Shown: in pieces, positions 8,576 through 17,532 of the stretch
Layout of the letters: every line of letters starts with the position of its first letter
Numbering within the stretch: position 1 is the stretch's first letter
Source: Romboutsia timonensis
GTDB taxonomy: Bacteria > Bacillota > Clostridia > Peptostreptococcales > Peptostreptococcaceae
NCBI RefSeq assembly: GCF_900106845.1
Contig: NZ_LT629850.1
Span: forward strand, 33,433 to 97,432
Direction: 5' to 3'
DNA length: 64,000 bases
Position numbers and translations under genes: made by a program
Notes under the pieces: generated by a model
Seen by the model: only the letters and a program-made list of their open reading frames with translations
The model's database searches: none
Told to the model about the DNA's origin: nothing

Positions 8576-9136
8576 ATGAGAGAAGTGCTTGTACTTAGAG
8601 ATTTAGAATGTATAAAAGCTATTGCGCATCCGAAAAGAATAGATATTTTAAAAGCATTTAATAACTTACCGCTATCGGCTAAACAGTTATCTCAGATGCT
8701 TGATGAACCTCATGCAAAAATAAATTATCATATAAAAACTCTTTATAATGTGGGGATTTTAGAATTAGTAGAAGAGAAGATTAAATCGGGAATTGTAGAA
8801 AAATACTATTATCCAAAAGCAAAGAATATAGTTATAGATAAAAATGTAATAAATTTCTCTTTAAGAGAAGATGATGATGAAGCATTTTTATCAAAATTTG
8901 ATGATATAATAGAATTATTTTATCAAGCTGCGGAAGAACAAGTATTAGAAGAAAAAAATATAGTTGATTATCATAATATATCTCTTACGCAAAATGAACT
9001 TATAGAACTTAACAATACTATAAAATATAAAATAGAAGAAATAATACATAAAAGAAAGTCAGAAGATGAAGAGTTACAATATGATATAGTTATGGTTTCG
9101 ATACCAGTACAAAAAAAAGAAACATGTAATTTATGA
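8576..9136 (+). CDS. ArsR/HTH_20-type winged-helix transcriptional regulator
   Basis: 186 residues. The N-terminal ~80 form a winged helix typical of the ArsR superfamily (LECIKAIAHPKRIDILKAF, LSQMLDEPHAKINYHIKTLYNVGILELVEEK). The remaining ~100 residues are mostly helical and acidic and probably serve dimerisation or sensing. There are no obvious metal-binding cysteine pairs; the only cysteines are isolated. A G-rich site (GGGGGTGGGGG) precedes the ATG. The target is unknown; autoregulation from its consensus promoter is possible. Confidence 0.82.
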   Translation: MREVLVLRDLECIKAIAHPKRIDILKAFNNLPLSAKQLSQMLDEPHAKINYHIKTLYNVGILELVEEKIKSGIVEKYYYPKAKNIVIDKNVINFSLREDDDEAFLSKFDDIIELFYQAAEEQVLEEKNIVDYHNISLTQNELIELNNTIKYKIEEIIHKRKSEDEELQYDIVMVSIPVQKKETCNL

Positions 9137-9169
9137 TAAGTATCAATGTTTATTGATACTTATTTTTTT
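9137..9169 (+). terminator. Rho-independent terminator
   Basis: An 11-bp stem (9137-9147 with 9152-9162), 4-nt loop, then a run of seven T. It ends the ArsR-type gene directly after its stop codon. Confidence 0.88.
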
Positions 9170-9216
9170 GGGTATATTAGTAATATAAAAAATTAATTAA
9201 TAAGGAGAGATTGAAA

Positions 9217-10053
9217 ATGCTTGTAATAGGACCACATATTTCAATATCAAAAGGATTTGGTAAGGCAGCTCAAACAGCAGTAGATATTGGAGCAAATACA
9301 TTCCAATTCTTTAGTAGAAATCCAAGAGGAGGAAATGCTAAAGAATTTGATGAAAAGGATATAGAAAAATTTCAAAAAATAAGAAAAGAATATAATTTTG
9401 GACCACTTTTAGCACATGCACCTTATACTATGAACTTAGGTGGATCAAAGGATGAAGTATATGAATTTGGAAGAAAAGTTATAAAAGAAGATATAGAAAG
9501 AATGGATTCTTTAGGAATAGAGTATATGTGTTTTCATCCAGGTAGCCACGTTGGTGGAGGGATAGATTTTGGTATACAAAGAATAGTAGATGCTTTAAAT
9601 GAAACACTAACAGGAGAAGAAAATATAACTGTTCTTCTTGAAACTATGTCTGGAAAAGGAACTGAAATTGGATTTACTTTTGAACAAATCAAAAGAATAA
9701 TAGATGGGGTAACTCATAATGAAAAGTTAGGTGTATGTTTAGATACATGCCATATATTTTCAGCAGGATATGATATAGTAAATGATTTAGATGGAGTTTT
9801 AGCTGAGTTTGACAGCATAATAGGATTAGATAGACTTAAGGCTGTACATTTAAACGATAGTATGATGCCTTTTGGAGGGAAAAAAGATAGACATGCAGTA
9901 ATAGGAGAGGGTGAAATTGGTTTAAATGCTATAATAAACTTTATGAGTCATCCTAAATTAAATAAACTGCCTTTCTTCCTAGAGACACCTCTTGAGGATG
10001 AAGGTCATAAAAAAGAAATAGCTATGATAAAAGAAATATTGTCTGATAAATAG
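9217..10053 (+). CDS. nfo: Endonuclease IV (AP endonuclease)
   Basis: A 278-residue TIM-barrel, zinc-dependent AP endonuclease that incises DNA 5' of abasic sites. Family segments are [57 protein letters not shown] and [25 protein letters not shown]. An upstream in-frame TTG at 9211 is only three bases from the GGAGAGA ribosome site, so ATG 9217 is chosen. Length is normal. Confidence 0.95.
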   Translation: MLVIGPHISISKGFGKAAQTAVDIGANTFQFFSRNPRGGNAKEFDEKDIEKFQKIRKEYNFGPLLAHAPYTMNLGGSKDEVYEFGRKVIKEDIERMDSLGIEYMCFHPGSHVGGGIDFGIQRIVDALNETLTGEENITVLLETMSGKGTEIGFTFEQIKRIIDGVTHNEKLGVCLDTCHIFSAGYDIVNDLDGVLAEFDSIIGLDRLKAVHLNDSMMPFGGKKDRHAVIGEGEIGLNAIINFMSHPKLNKLPFFLETPLEDEGHKKEIAMIKEILSDK

Positions 10054-10075
10054 ATTTTGATTATATAATAAAATA

Positions 10076-10110
10076 ACCTTATAATATAATAAGAAAACAT
10101 ATTATAAGGT
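10076..10110 (+). promoter_or_regulatory. Inverted repeat masking a ribosome binding site
   Basis: Bases 10076-10087 pair perfectly (12 bp) with 10099-10110. The 3' arm contains the AAGGT of the ribosome binding site for the aldo/keto reductase (ATG 10120). No T run follows, so it is not an obvious terminator. It may act as a translational switch or as a DNA operator. Confidence 0.5.
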
Positions 10111-10119
10111 GGGATATAT

Positions 10120-11115
10120 ATGAGATTATTAGGTAAAACTAATATGAAGGTAAATAGGGTCGGTTTTGGTGGAATACCAATTCAAAGGATAACACAAGAA
10201 GAAACTAATAAAGTGATAAATGAATTAATTGATAAAAATGTCAATTTTATAGATACTGCAAGAGCTTATACTATAAGTGAAGAGTATATAGGAAATGCTA
10301 TAGAAGGTAAAAGAGAAAAGTTTTTTATTGCTACTAAAAGTATGGCTAGAGATTATGAATCAATGAAGCAAGATATAGAAATAAGTTTGAAAAACTTAAA
10401 AACAGATTATATAGACTTATATCAAATTCATAATCTTAAGCCAGAAGAATATAAAACTATATTTGATGAAAATAAAGCATATAAAGCATTATTAGAAGCA
10501 AAAGAAGAAGGTAAAATAAAATATATAGGAATAACTAGCCATAGTTTAGAAACTATAGAAAAGTCAATAGAAGATGAAAAGTTTTCGACTATACAATTTC
10601 CATATAATATAATTGAAGATCAAGCGGATGAAGTTTTTAAAAAAGCTAATAAAAAAGATATAGGAATTATAGTAATGAAGCCTTTAGCAGGTGGAGCTAT
10701 AGATGATGCAAAGTTAGCAATAAAATATATACTTTCAAAAGATTATATAGATGTAGTTATACCTGGTATGGAAAGTATTGAACAAGTTAGAGAGAATGTA
10801 TCAGTGCTACAAGATACTAATATTACAAAAGATGATGAACTTAAGATACAAGAAATAAGAGATATTATGGGTAAAAGGTTTTGTAGAAGATGTGAATATT
10901 GCTTACCATGTCCATTAAAAATAAATATACCTCAAAACTTCTTGTTAGAAGGATACTATGCAAGATATAATTTAAAGGATTGGGCAAAGGAAAGATATAA
11001 ATCGTTAGAAGTTAAAGCAAGTGCATGTGTAGAATGCGGATTATGCGAAACTAAATGTCCATATGAATTACCTATAAGGGAAATGTTAAAAGAGGTATCA
11101 TCTAAGCTTGGTTAA
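10120..11115 (+). CDS. Aldo/keto reductase with C-terminal ferredoxin-like 4Fe-4S domain
   Basis: 331 residues. The N-terminal ~235 form an aldo/keto reductase barrel (MRLLGKTNMKVNRVGFGGIP, DYIDLYQIHNL). The tail has two cysteine groups, CEYCLPCP and CVECGLCETKCP, fitting an iron-sulfur domain. Such clostridial proteins are annotated as ferredoxin-linked oxidoreductases; the physiological substrate is unknown. The ribosome site lies in a hairpin arm (10076-10110). Confidence 0.85.
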   Translation: MRLLGKTNMKVNRVGFGGIPIQRITQEETNKVINELIDKNVNFIDTARAYTISEEYIGNAIEGKREKFFIATKSMARDYESMKQDIEISLKNLKTDYIDLYQIHNLKPEEYKTIFDENKAYKALLEAKEEGKIKYIGITSHSLETIEKSIEDEKFSTIQFPYNIIEDQADEVFKKANKKDIGIIVMKPLAGGAIDDAKLAIKYILSKDYIDVVIPGMESIEQVRENVSVLQDTNITKDDELKIQEIRDIMGKRFCRRCEYCLPCPLKINIPQNFLLEGYYARYNLKDWAKERYKSLEVKASACVECGLCETKCPYELPIREMLKEVSSKLG

Positions 11116-11138
11116 AAATATAGAGTATAGATAATAAT

Positions 11139-11173
11139 AAAGAGAACTTAAGTTTTAAGTTCTCTTTTATATA
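11139..11173. terminator. Bidirectional terminator between convergent genes
   Basis: A 13-bp stem (11139-11151 with 11155-11167) with a 3-nt loop, T-rich on the plus strand and with TTATTATTATC-type sequence on the minus strand. It serves the aldo/keto reductase and the RusA-like gene. Confidence 0.75.
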
Positions 11174-11177
11174 TAAA

Positions 11178-11582
11178 TTACTTTTTAGATATAACATAGG
11201 ATACATCATACTCTGAAACAGGATAAAGTTCTATTTCAACTCTAGGATTATCCTTATCTATAAAGTCAAATAATAATACTGGTTTAAGCTGTTTATCATT
11301 TTTTATTATTCCACTTTTTTCTATACCATCACATATACTTTTAGGATAGTTGTGTAAGTCACCCATGCGTTTATTTGGGAAATATAACTTTAGTATAGTT
11401 ATCAAGTCTTCTTCAATTGTATCACCAAAGTATTGTTGATTTATAAATCCAGCAATCATGTTTTCATAAGCTAAATATTTTGAATGTTTACCTGTTGATG
11501 GCATCCATGCCTGCCCATGGACATTGTGGAGTTTAAAGTTTGATTTACTAATAGGTCTACCTGGTATTGTTAATTTAATCAA
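11178..11582 (-). CDS. RusA-like Holliday junction resolvase
   Basis: 134 residues with the RusA pattern: an N-terminal strand IKLTIPGRPISK, then GDLHNYPKSICDGIEKSGIIKNDKQ, which supplies acidic metal-binding residues equivalent to the D..N..K..D...DD core. It should cut four-way DNA junctions. RusA genes are usually phage-borne, but no other phage gene is nearby. The upstream region carries AGGGTGGTGAT as ribosome site. Assignment is by motif. Confidence 0.72.
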   Translation of the reverse strand: MIKLTIPGRPISKSNFKLHNVHGQAWMPSTGKHSKYLAYENMIAGFINQQYFGDTIEEDLITILKLYFPNKRMGDLHNYPKSICDGIEKSGIIKNDKQLKPVLLFDFIDKDNPRVEIELYPVSEYDVSYVISKK

Positions 11583-11645
11583 AATATCACCACCCTTATA
11601 CTCTAGTTATTATAAAACTAATATTTAATTAATGAAAGGTTTTTT

Positions 11646-12551
11646 ATGAAGAAAGAAGAATTAAAAGATTTTTGTAAATCTATAGGAATAGATTGTGTCG
11701 GTATAGCTGGAGTAGGTCCCTACTACGATTTAGAAAAGATAATAAAACAAAGATTATTTAATGGATATACAACTGGTATGGAGGAACCTATTATAGAAAA
11801 GAGAGTTAATCCAAAAGAAACGATGGAAAATGTAAAATCTATAATAGTATGTGCATTTCCTTACTATATTGGAAATTTCAATGAAAGTAATTTATCAAAG
11901 TATTGTTATGGAGAAGATTATCATATAGTGGTTAAAGATATGTTGCAACAAATATGTAACCACTTATTAGACAATATAGATAATTTTGAGTATAAGATAT
12001 TTGCAGATAATGGTCCACTAGTAGATAGATATTTGGCTTATTTATCTGGTATAGGATATTTTGGAATAAATAATAATATAATTACAGATGAATATGGTTC
12101 GTATGTGTTTATAGGATATATATTGACTAATTATGAGTTTCAAAGTGATACTCCGTTAGAAAAAACATGTATAAAATGTGGAAAATGTGTAAAATATTGT
12201 CCGGGAAATGCTCTTTTAGGAAATTATGAAATGAATCCTAAAAGATGTTTATCTTATATAACACAAAAAAAAGGAGATCTTGAAGAGGAAGAGGAAAAAG
12301 TATTGAAAGAAAATAAAAAAGTTTTTGGATGTGATATTTGCCAAGATATATGTCCTCACAATAAAAATATTCCAATAACCTCTATAGAAAGATTCAAACA
12401 AGATACAATTTTAAAGCTAGATGCTGAAGAAATTAATGATATATCGAATAAGGAATTTAAGAGAAGGTATGGAAATAGGGCATTTAGTTGGAGAGGTAAG
12501 AACATAATAAAAAGAAATATAAATATAGTTTCAGAGAAGCCGAATGAGTAA
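11646..12551 (+). CDS. queG: Epoxyqueuosine reductase QueG
   Basis: A 301-residue cobalamin- and iron-sulfur-dependent enzyme that reduces epoxyqueuosine to queuosine in tRNA. It carries two ferredoxin-like cysteine groups, CIKCGKCVKYCPGNAL and CDICQDICPHN. The N-terminal half has the QueG signature ADNGPLVDRYLAYLSGIGYFGINNNIIT. It is shorter than E. coli QueG (~380 aa) and seems to lack the C-terminal HEAT-like tail, as many clostridial forms do. Confidence 0.9.
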   Translation: MKKEELKDFCKSIGIDCVGIAGVGPYYDLEKIIKQRLFNGYTTGMEEPIIEKRVNPKETMENVKSIIVCAFPYYIGNFNESNLSKYCYGEDYHIVVKDMLQQICNHLLDNIDNFEYKIFADNGPLVDRYLAYLSGIGYFGINNNIITDEYGSYVFIGYILTNYEFQSDTPLEKTCIKCGKCVKYCPGNALLGNYEMNPKRCLSYITQKKGDLEEEEEKVLKENKKVFGCDICQDICPHNKNIPITSIERFKQDTILKLDAEEINDISNKEFKRRYGNRAFSWRGKNIIKRNINIVSEKPNE

Positions 12552-12574
12552 GAAGTCAAAGGCTTCTTTTTTTA
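12551..12574 (+). terminator. Rho-independent terminator
   Basis: A 7-bp stem (12551-12557 with 12561-12567, one G-U) and loop aaa, followed by a T-rich run. An alternative longer-range stem uses 12535-12541. It ends queG. Confidence 0.75.
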
Positions 12575-12693
12575 TTATAAACAATTTAAATGGAAAGATA
12601 TTTTATATAATGAATAAAATTAGTATTAGATAACTCAACATTTACAAGCTATTAGTCATAGAATATATATATAGATAGAAGGGGGGAGGGTCA

Positions 12694-14949
12694 ATGCTAA
12701 AATTTAACAATACATCTGAGATAGAACCTCTAGAAGGCATATTAGGTCAGGAAAGAGCTATAGAAGCTATGGAAATAGGATTAAAAATTGATAATCCAGC
12801 GTATAACATGTACTTAGCGGGAGATTCAGGAACAGGTAAAACAACATACGCTATGAATGCTTTAAATAAATACGCAGCTAAAAAAGGGAATCATAAAGAT
12901 TGGTGCTATGTATATAATTTTGAAAATAACAGAGAACCATTAATAATTGGGCTTGAGAAAGGTCTAGGCAAAATATTCAAAAAAGATATTGAAAAGCTTA
13001 TAGAAACTTTACTTGATGAACTAAGAGATGCCTTTGAAAGTGAAGATTTTGAAATAGGAAAAAATCAATTAATAGAAGAATATGAAATAGAAAAAGATGC
13101 ATTACTTAAAAAGATAAAAAAATATGCGGAAGAAAAAGGATTTAAATTAAAAAATAGTAAAGTTGGTATGGTATTTATACCTATAGATGACAATAAAGAA
13201 GATGAAGAAGCTGAAGATGATGACTATACAGATGAAGAGTTCTATAAAGTAAAAAGAGAATTAGAAAATGCTGCAATACAAGTAGTATATAAAATTAGAG
13301 ACTTAGAAGATGCAGCAAAAGAAGCATTATTAGAATTAGAAGAAGAAATTGCTAAATTTGTAATAGACCCTCATATTGAAGGTTTAATAGAGAAATATAA
13401 TAGTTATGAGAAAGTTAAAGCGTACTTAAATAATATGAGAGATGATATATTAGAATATGTTTATTTATTCTATATGGATGAAGAAGAATTAAAAGATAAA
13501 TATGATAAAGAACATTTCCTTAAATATAAAGTCAACTTATTTGTTGATAATGGAATTGATAGAGAAAATTCTAAAGCACCGGTAATAGTTGAAATAAATC
13601 CAAGTCCATCTAATTTATTTGGAAAAGCAGAGTATGATTACTATAATGGAAATGCAAAAACAGATTTTACAAAATTGATACCAGGAGCGGTTCACAAAGC
13701 AAATGGAGGATATTTAGTTTTATATGTTGATCAACTTCTAAGATATCCATTATCTTGGGATATGTTAAAAAGAGCTATTCAATCAAGACAAATAGGTGTA
13801 GATACACAAACATCAATAAAACCTGAAAATATGCCTATAGATATTAAAGTTATATTAATAGGAACTAATTATATGTACAATGTGCTTTATAACTACGACT
13901 CTGATTTTAGTAAGTATTTTAAAATATTTGTAGATTTTGACAATGAAATGGATAAAAATGAAAATAATGAAGATGGAATTGCTAGATTTATAGCATATCA
14001 ATGTAACAAAAATAATTTAAAACATTTTACTTACGATGCTGTTGAAGAGGTTATAAAGTTTAGTACTAGAATTTGTGGAGATAAATATAAACTTTCAACT
14101 CAATTTAATAAAATAATGGAAATAATAGTTGAAGGTGATGTATGTGCTCAAATTAGAGATGCTGAATATGTAGATAAGTTTGATGTTCAAAAAGCTATAT
14201 TAGAAAGAAAGAAAAGATTAAATAGAATAGAAAATAAGATGGATGAATCACTAGAAAATGGATTTACACTTATTGAAACTAAGGGAAGTAGAGTTGGTGT
14301 TATCAATGGATTGTCTGTACTGAGTACAGGTGAATATTCATTTGGAAGACCTTCTAGAATAACTGTGACAACTAGCCCAGGAAACAAAGGAATAGTTAAT
14401 ATAGAGAGAGAAGTTAATATGAGTGGACCAATACACAATAAAGGTGTTTTAATCTTAGGTGGATATTTAGCAGAGAACTTTGCTCAGGAATTCCCGCTTT
14501 CATTAAATGCAAATATATGCTTTGAACAAAATTACGGAGGCGTAGATGGAGATAGCGCAACAGGTGCTGAATTATACGCTTTACTATCATCATTAAGTAA
14601 AATACCTTTAAAACAAAGTATAGCTGCAACAGGTTCTATGAATCAAAAAGGTGAAATACAAGTAGTTGGTGGAATAAGTGAAAAAATAGAAGGATTTTAT
14701 TCTGCTTGTAAAAAACAAGGACTAAATGATAATCAAGGTGTAATAATACCAAAAAATAATAGTAGAAACTTAATTTTATCTGATGAGGTAACAAATGCAA
14801 TAGAAGAAGGTAAATTTACTATATATACAGTTGAAAGAGTAGAAGAAGCTATAGAAATATTAATGGATGTTAAATTTGATGAAGTAAAAAGACTAGTAAT
14901 AGAAAGATTAAGAGAATTTAATGAGTTACAAAGTCCATCTAAAAAGTAG
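12694..14949 (+). CDS. Lon-like ATP-dependent protease (AAA_32 / LonB-type)
   Basis: 751 residues. The N-terminal AAA module has Walker A GDSGTGKT (43-50) and a long acidic, coiled insertion (~90-290). The C-terminal S16 Lon protease domain has catalytic S621 (DGDSATGAE) and K664 (GGISEKIEG), 43 residues apart as in classical Lon. It lacks the LonA N-terminal substrate domain. The role is probably protein quality control in the cytosol. A strong AAGGGGGGAGGG site precedes the ATG. It appears monocistronic. Confidence 0.9.
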   Translation: MLKFNNTSEIEPLEGILGQERAIEAMEIGLKIDNPAYNMYLAGDSGTGKTTYAMNALNKYAAKKGNHKDWCYVYNFENNREPLIIGLEKGLGKIFKKDIEKLIETLLDELRDAFESEDFEIGKNQLIEEYEIEKDALLKKIKKYAEEKGFKLKNSKVGMVFIPIDDNKEDEEAEDDDYTDEEFYKVKRELENAAIQVVYKIRDLEDAAKEALLELEEEIAKFVIDPHIEGLIEKYNSYEKVKAYLNNMRDDILEYVYLFYMDEEELKDKYDKEHFLKYKVNLFVDNGIDRENSKAPVIVEINPSPSNLFGKAEYDYYNGNAKTDFTKLIPGAVHKANGGYLVLYVDQLLRYPLSWDMLKRAIQSRQIGVDTQTSIKPENMPIDIKVILIGTNYMYNVLYNYDSDFSKYFKIFVDFDNEMDKNENNEDGIARFIAYQCNKNNLKHFTYDAVEEVIKFSTRICGDKYKLSTQFNKIMEIIVEGDVCAQIRDAEYVDKFDVQKAILERKKRLNRIENKMDESLENGFTLIETKGSRVGVINGLSVLSTGEYSFGRPSRITVTTSPGNKGIVNIEREVNMSGPIHNKGVLILGGYLAENFAQEFPLSLNANICFEQNYGGVDGDSATGAELYALLSSLSKIPLKQSIAATGSMNQKGEIQVVGGISEKIEGFYSACKKQGLNDNQGVIIPKNNSRNLILSDEVTNAIEEGKFTIYTVERVEEAIEILMDVKFDEVKRLVIERLREFNELQSPSKK

Positions 14950-14977
14950 TTTTATATAAAATATTAATGGGTAAAAT

Positions 14978-15021
14978 AATAAGGAGGTAGGAGTTATAAA
15001 CTTTTACCTTCTTATTTTTAT
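14978..15021 (+). terminator. Rho-independent terminator
   Basis: A 12-bp stem (14978-14989 with 15005-15016, one G-U) closes a 15-nt loop and runs into T-rich sequence. It follows the Lon-like gene by ~30 bp. The rest of 15022-15167 is A/T-rich with nothing further recognised. Confidence 0.7.
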
Positions 15022-15167
15022 ATAAATTGAAATATTACAACAAATTTTATTATATACACAATTATAGAATATTAAGACTTTTATTGTTTGTTAAAATTAT
15101 AAGATTTATTATATAGTAGTCAAGATAGATAATAATAGCATAAATAAGAGGTTTAAGGGAGAATAAT

Positions 15168-15794
15168 ATGAAAAATATTAATAAAGTATTAGATATATTA
15201 GAAGAAACATATCCAGATGCAAAATGTGAACTAGATTACACTACACCATTTGAACTATTAGTAGCAACTATATTATCGGCTCAATGTACAGATGTAAGGG
15301 TAAACAAAGTTACAGGGGAGATGTTTAAAAAATATAATACTCCAATGGATTTTGCAAAACTTAGTATAGATGAAATACAAGAGGAAATAAAAACTTGTGG
15401 ACTATATAAAAGTAAGGCTGAAAAAATAAAGTCTACATCAGAAAAAATATGTAATGAGTATAATGGAGAGGTTCCGGATAATTTAGAGGATTTAACTAAA
15501 CTTCCTGGAGTAGGAAGAAAGACTGCTAATGTAGTACTTAGCAATGCTTTTGGACAAGATGCCATGGCAGTTGATACTCATGTATTTAGGGTTTCAAATA
15601 GAATTGGTATAGTTGATACTCAAACACCTGAAAAAACAGAGTTTGCTCTTATGGATGCCATACCAAAGAAAAGATGGTCTCACTCTCATCATTTATTAAT
15701 ATTTCATGGAAGAAGAATTTGCAAAGCTAGAAAACCAGAATGTGAAATTTGTCCAATAACGAAATATTGTAAATACTATAAGAACAACTTTTAG
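15168..15794 (+). CDS. nth: Endonuclease III
   Basis: A 208-residue helix-hairpin-helix DNA glycosylase/AP lyase that removes oxidised pyrimidines. The HhH motif is LPGVGRKTANVVL. The catalytic Lys/Asp region includes AQCTDVRVNKVT and VDTHVFRVSNRIG. The C-terminal CKARKPECEICPITKYC gives the Cx6Cx2Cx5C cluster for 4Fe-4S. AAGGGAG precedes the ATG. Confidence 0.95.
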   Translation: MKNINKVLDILEETYPDAKCELDYTTPFELLVATILSAQCTDVRVNKVTGEMFKKYNTPMDFAKLSIDEIQEEIKTCGLYKSKAEKIKSTSEKICNEYNGEVPDNLEDLTKLPGVGRKTANVVLSNAFGQDAMAVDTHVFRVSNRIGIVDTQTPEKTEFALMDAIPKKRWSHSHHLLIFHGRRICKARKPECEICPITKYCKYYKNNF

Positions 15795-15870
15795 AAAGTA
15801 AGTTCTTAGAAATATGAATTTCTGATATAATTGTAAAGAAATATAATAGAGTGAAAAATAGGAGGACGAA

Positions 15871-16341
15871 ATGTCAATAAATGTAGTTTTAGTAGAACCA
15901 GAAATACCTCAAAATACAGGAAATATAATAAGAACTTGTGCTGCTACAGGTGCAACTTTACATTTAGTAAGACCACTAGGATTTTCATTAGAAGATAAAT
16001 ATTTAAAAAGAAGTGGTCTTGATTACTGGGATATAGCAAATATACAATATTATGATAGTTTCGAAGAAGTTGTTGAAAAAAATCCAAATGGAACATTTTT
16101 CTATGCCACAACAAAAGTAGATCAAGCTCATTCTGATGTGAAATATGTTGATAATTCATTTATTGTATTTGGAAAAGAGACCAAAGGTTTACCTGAATCC
16201 CTTATAAAAGCAAACTTAGAAACATGTATAAGAATACCTATGTTAAACATTGAAAAAGCTAGATCTTTAAATCTGTCAAATTCAGTGGCTATAGTAGTAT
16301 ATGAAGCATTAAGACAACTAGATTATCCAGGAATGAGATAA
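15871..16341 (+). CDS. trmL: tRNA (cytidine/uridine-34 2'-O)-methyltransferase TrmL
   Basis: A 156-residue minimalist SPOUT methyltransferase that modifies the wobble ribose of tRNA-Leu. The hallmarks are EPEIPQNTGNIIRTCAATG at the N-terminus and the trefoil-knot SAM site FGKETKGLPESL ... RIPM ... RSLNLSNSVAIVVYEALRQ. It is full length, with AGGAGG upstream. Confidence 0.93.
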   Translation: MSINVVLVEPEIPQNTGNIIRTCAATGATLHLVRPLGFSLEDKYLKRSGLDYWDIANIQYYDSFEEVVEKNPNGTFFYATTKVDQAHSDVKYVDNSFIVFGKETKGLPESLIKANLETCIRIPMLNIEKARSLNLSNSVAIVVYEALRQLDYPGMR

Positions 16342-16358
16342 TTGCATATTTGCATTAT

Positions 16359-16413
16359 AAAATGATACTAAAGGGGAAAATACTTATTGTATATGCCTAG
16401 TATCATTTTTTAT
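16359..16413 (+). terminator. Terminator-like hairpin after trmL
   Basis: A 12-bp perfect stem (16359-16370 with 16398-16409) with a 27-nt loop and a T run. The loop is long for an intrinsic terminator but the T run supports the call. The IS30 left end begins two bases after this feature. Confidence 0.6.
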
Positions 16414-16414
16414 T

Positions 16415-16444
16415 ACCTGAATTGTATAATTAAATCAGACAAAT
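16415..16444. repeat. IS30 left terminal inverted repeat
   Basis: Thirty bases matching the reverse complement of 17503-17532 at 27 positions. The three mismatches cluster at positions 12, 13 and 15 of the repeat. Confidence 0.9.
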
Positions 16445-16514
16445 ATATAAACAAAAAAAGACACTTATGATATACTTAGTTAACCTACTAAAATCAACAA
16501 AAGGAGTACCAAAA

Positions 16515-17489
16515 ATGTCTTTTAATCATATTAACATAAATCAGCTAACAAATCTAGAAGCAAATTACTATTTAGGCGTGAAAGCAAGAGCTTGCGCTCA
16601 AAGAATGAAAATTGGAAAAGATAAAGTTTACAGATATTACAAGCTATTTATGCAAGGACTTACTGTTCAAGAAATATATAATCAATACCTAATAAATAAA
16701 TCTAGATGTGGAAGAAAGCCCATTGTATTAAGCAAAGAAAAATTAGATGATATCAATAATAAGCTAGAAAATGATTGGTCTTTAGATGCTATCGCAGGAA
16801 GAGATAAAATAGATGGAAAAGATGAAAAAATATCAACAAAAACATTATACAAATTAGCAAAACAAGGTGTAATAGATATAAATAAGTTGAGACGTAAGGG
16901 TAAAAATAACCCGAAGGGTCATAACGAAACAAGAGGTAAAATTAATACATGTAAAACAATTCATGAAAGAGATGAAAAGTATCCTAATGCTAAAACTAGT
17001 ATAGAATATGGCCATTTTGAGGGAGATACTATTGTAGGAAAAGCTAGAAAATCAGCTATAGTTACTTTAGTAGAAAAGTATTCAAAATATATTGTATTAC
17101 TTAAAGCAAGTAGAAAGAGTGAGGATGTTAAAGAAGCAATTTGCAAATGGCTATCATCTTTACATAAGTCGTGTATATCTACTATTACATTTGATAGAGG
17201 TAAAGAGTTTTCAAAATGGTCAGACATAGAAAAAGATAGTTCAGTTAATATTGAAATCTACTTTGGAGACCCTGGATCACCAGGTCAAAGAGGGCTAAAT
17301 GAGAATTCAAATGGAATAGTTAGAAAAGATTTACCTAAGTCTACAGATTTATCTGCATATTCTCAAGAAGAATTAAATATGATTGCGTATAAATGGAATT
17401 CTATACCTAGAAAATCACTAGACTATAAAACACCAAATGAGGTTATAAAAGAAGCAACTGGATTTGAAAGCTTACTTACATTTGCTTAG
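16515..17489 (+). CDS. IS30-family transposase
   Basis: A 324-residue DDE transposase. An N-terminal helix-turn-helix (KIGKDKVYRYYKLFMQGLTVQEI) is followed by the DDE core: D171 in EGDTIVG, D227 in TFDRGKEF and E263 in GLNENSNGIVRKDLPK. Translation probably starts at ATG 16515, behind AAAGGAG at 16500-16505; an in-frame ATG at 16467 lacks such a site. The gene fills its element, and no frameshift or stop is seen. Confidence 0.92.
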   Translation: MSFNHININQLTNLEANYYLGVKARACAQRMKIGKDKVYRYYKLFMQGLTVQEIYNQYLINKSRCGRKPIVLSKEKLDDINNKLENDWSLDAIAGRDKIDGKDEKISTKTLYKLAKQGVIDINKLRRKGKNNPKGHNETRGKINTCKTIHERDEKYPNAKTSIEYGHFEGDTIVGKARKSAIVTLVEKYSKYIVLLKASRKSEDVKEAICKWLSSLHKSCISTITFDRGKEFSKWSDIEKDSSVNIEIYFGDPGSPGQRGLNENSNGIVRKDLPKSTDLSAYSQEELNMIAYKWNSIPRKSLDYKTPNEVIKEATGFESLLTFA

Positions 17490-17502
17490 TGATTCATAAG
17501 TA

Positions 17503-17532
17503 ATTTGTCTGATTTAAATTGACAATTCAGGT
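17503..17532. repeat. IS30 right terminal inverted repeat
   Basis: Partner of 16415-16444. It follows the transposase stop by 13 bp. Confidence 0.9.

Larger units (their letters stand above)
16415..17532 (+). mobile_element. IS30-family insertion sequence, 1118 bp
   Basis: Terminal inverted repeats of 30 bp (16415-16444 and 17503-17532) match at 27 of 30 positions, starting ACCTGAATTG. They enclose one intact transposase gene. No unambiguous target duplication can be read beside the ends. The element looks complete and potentially active. Confidence 0.9.
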
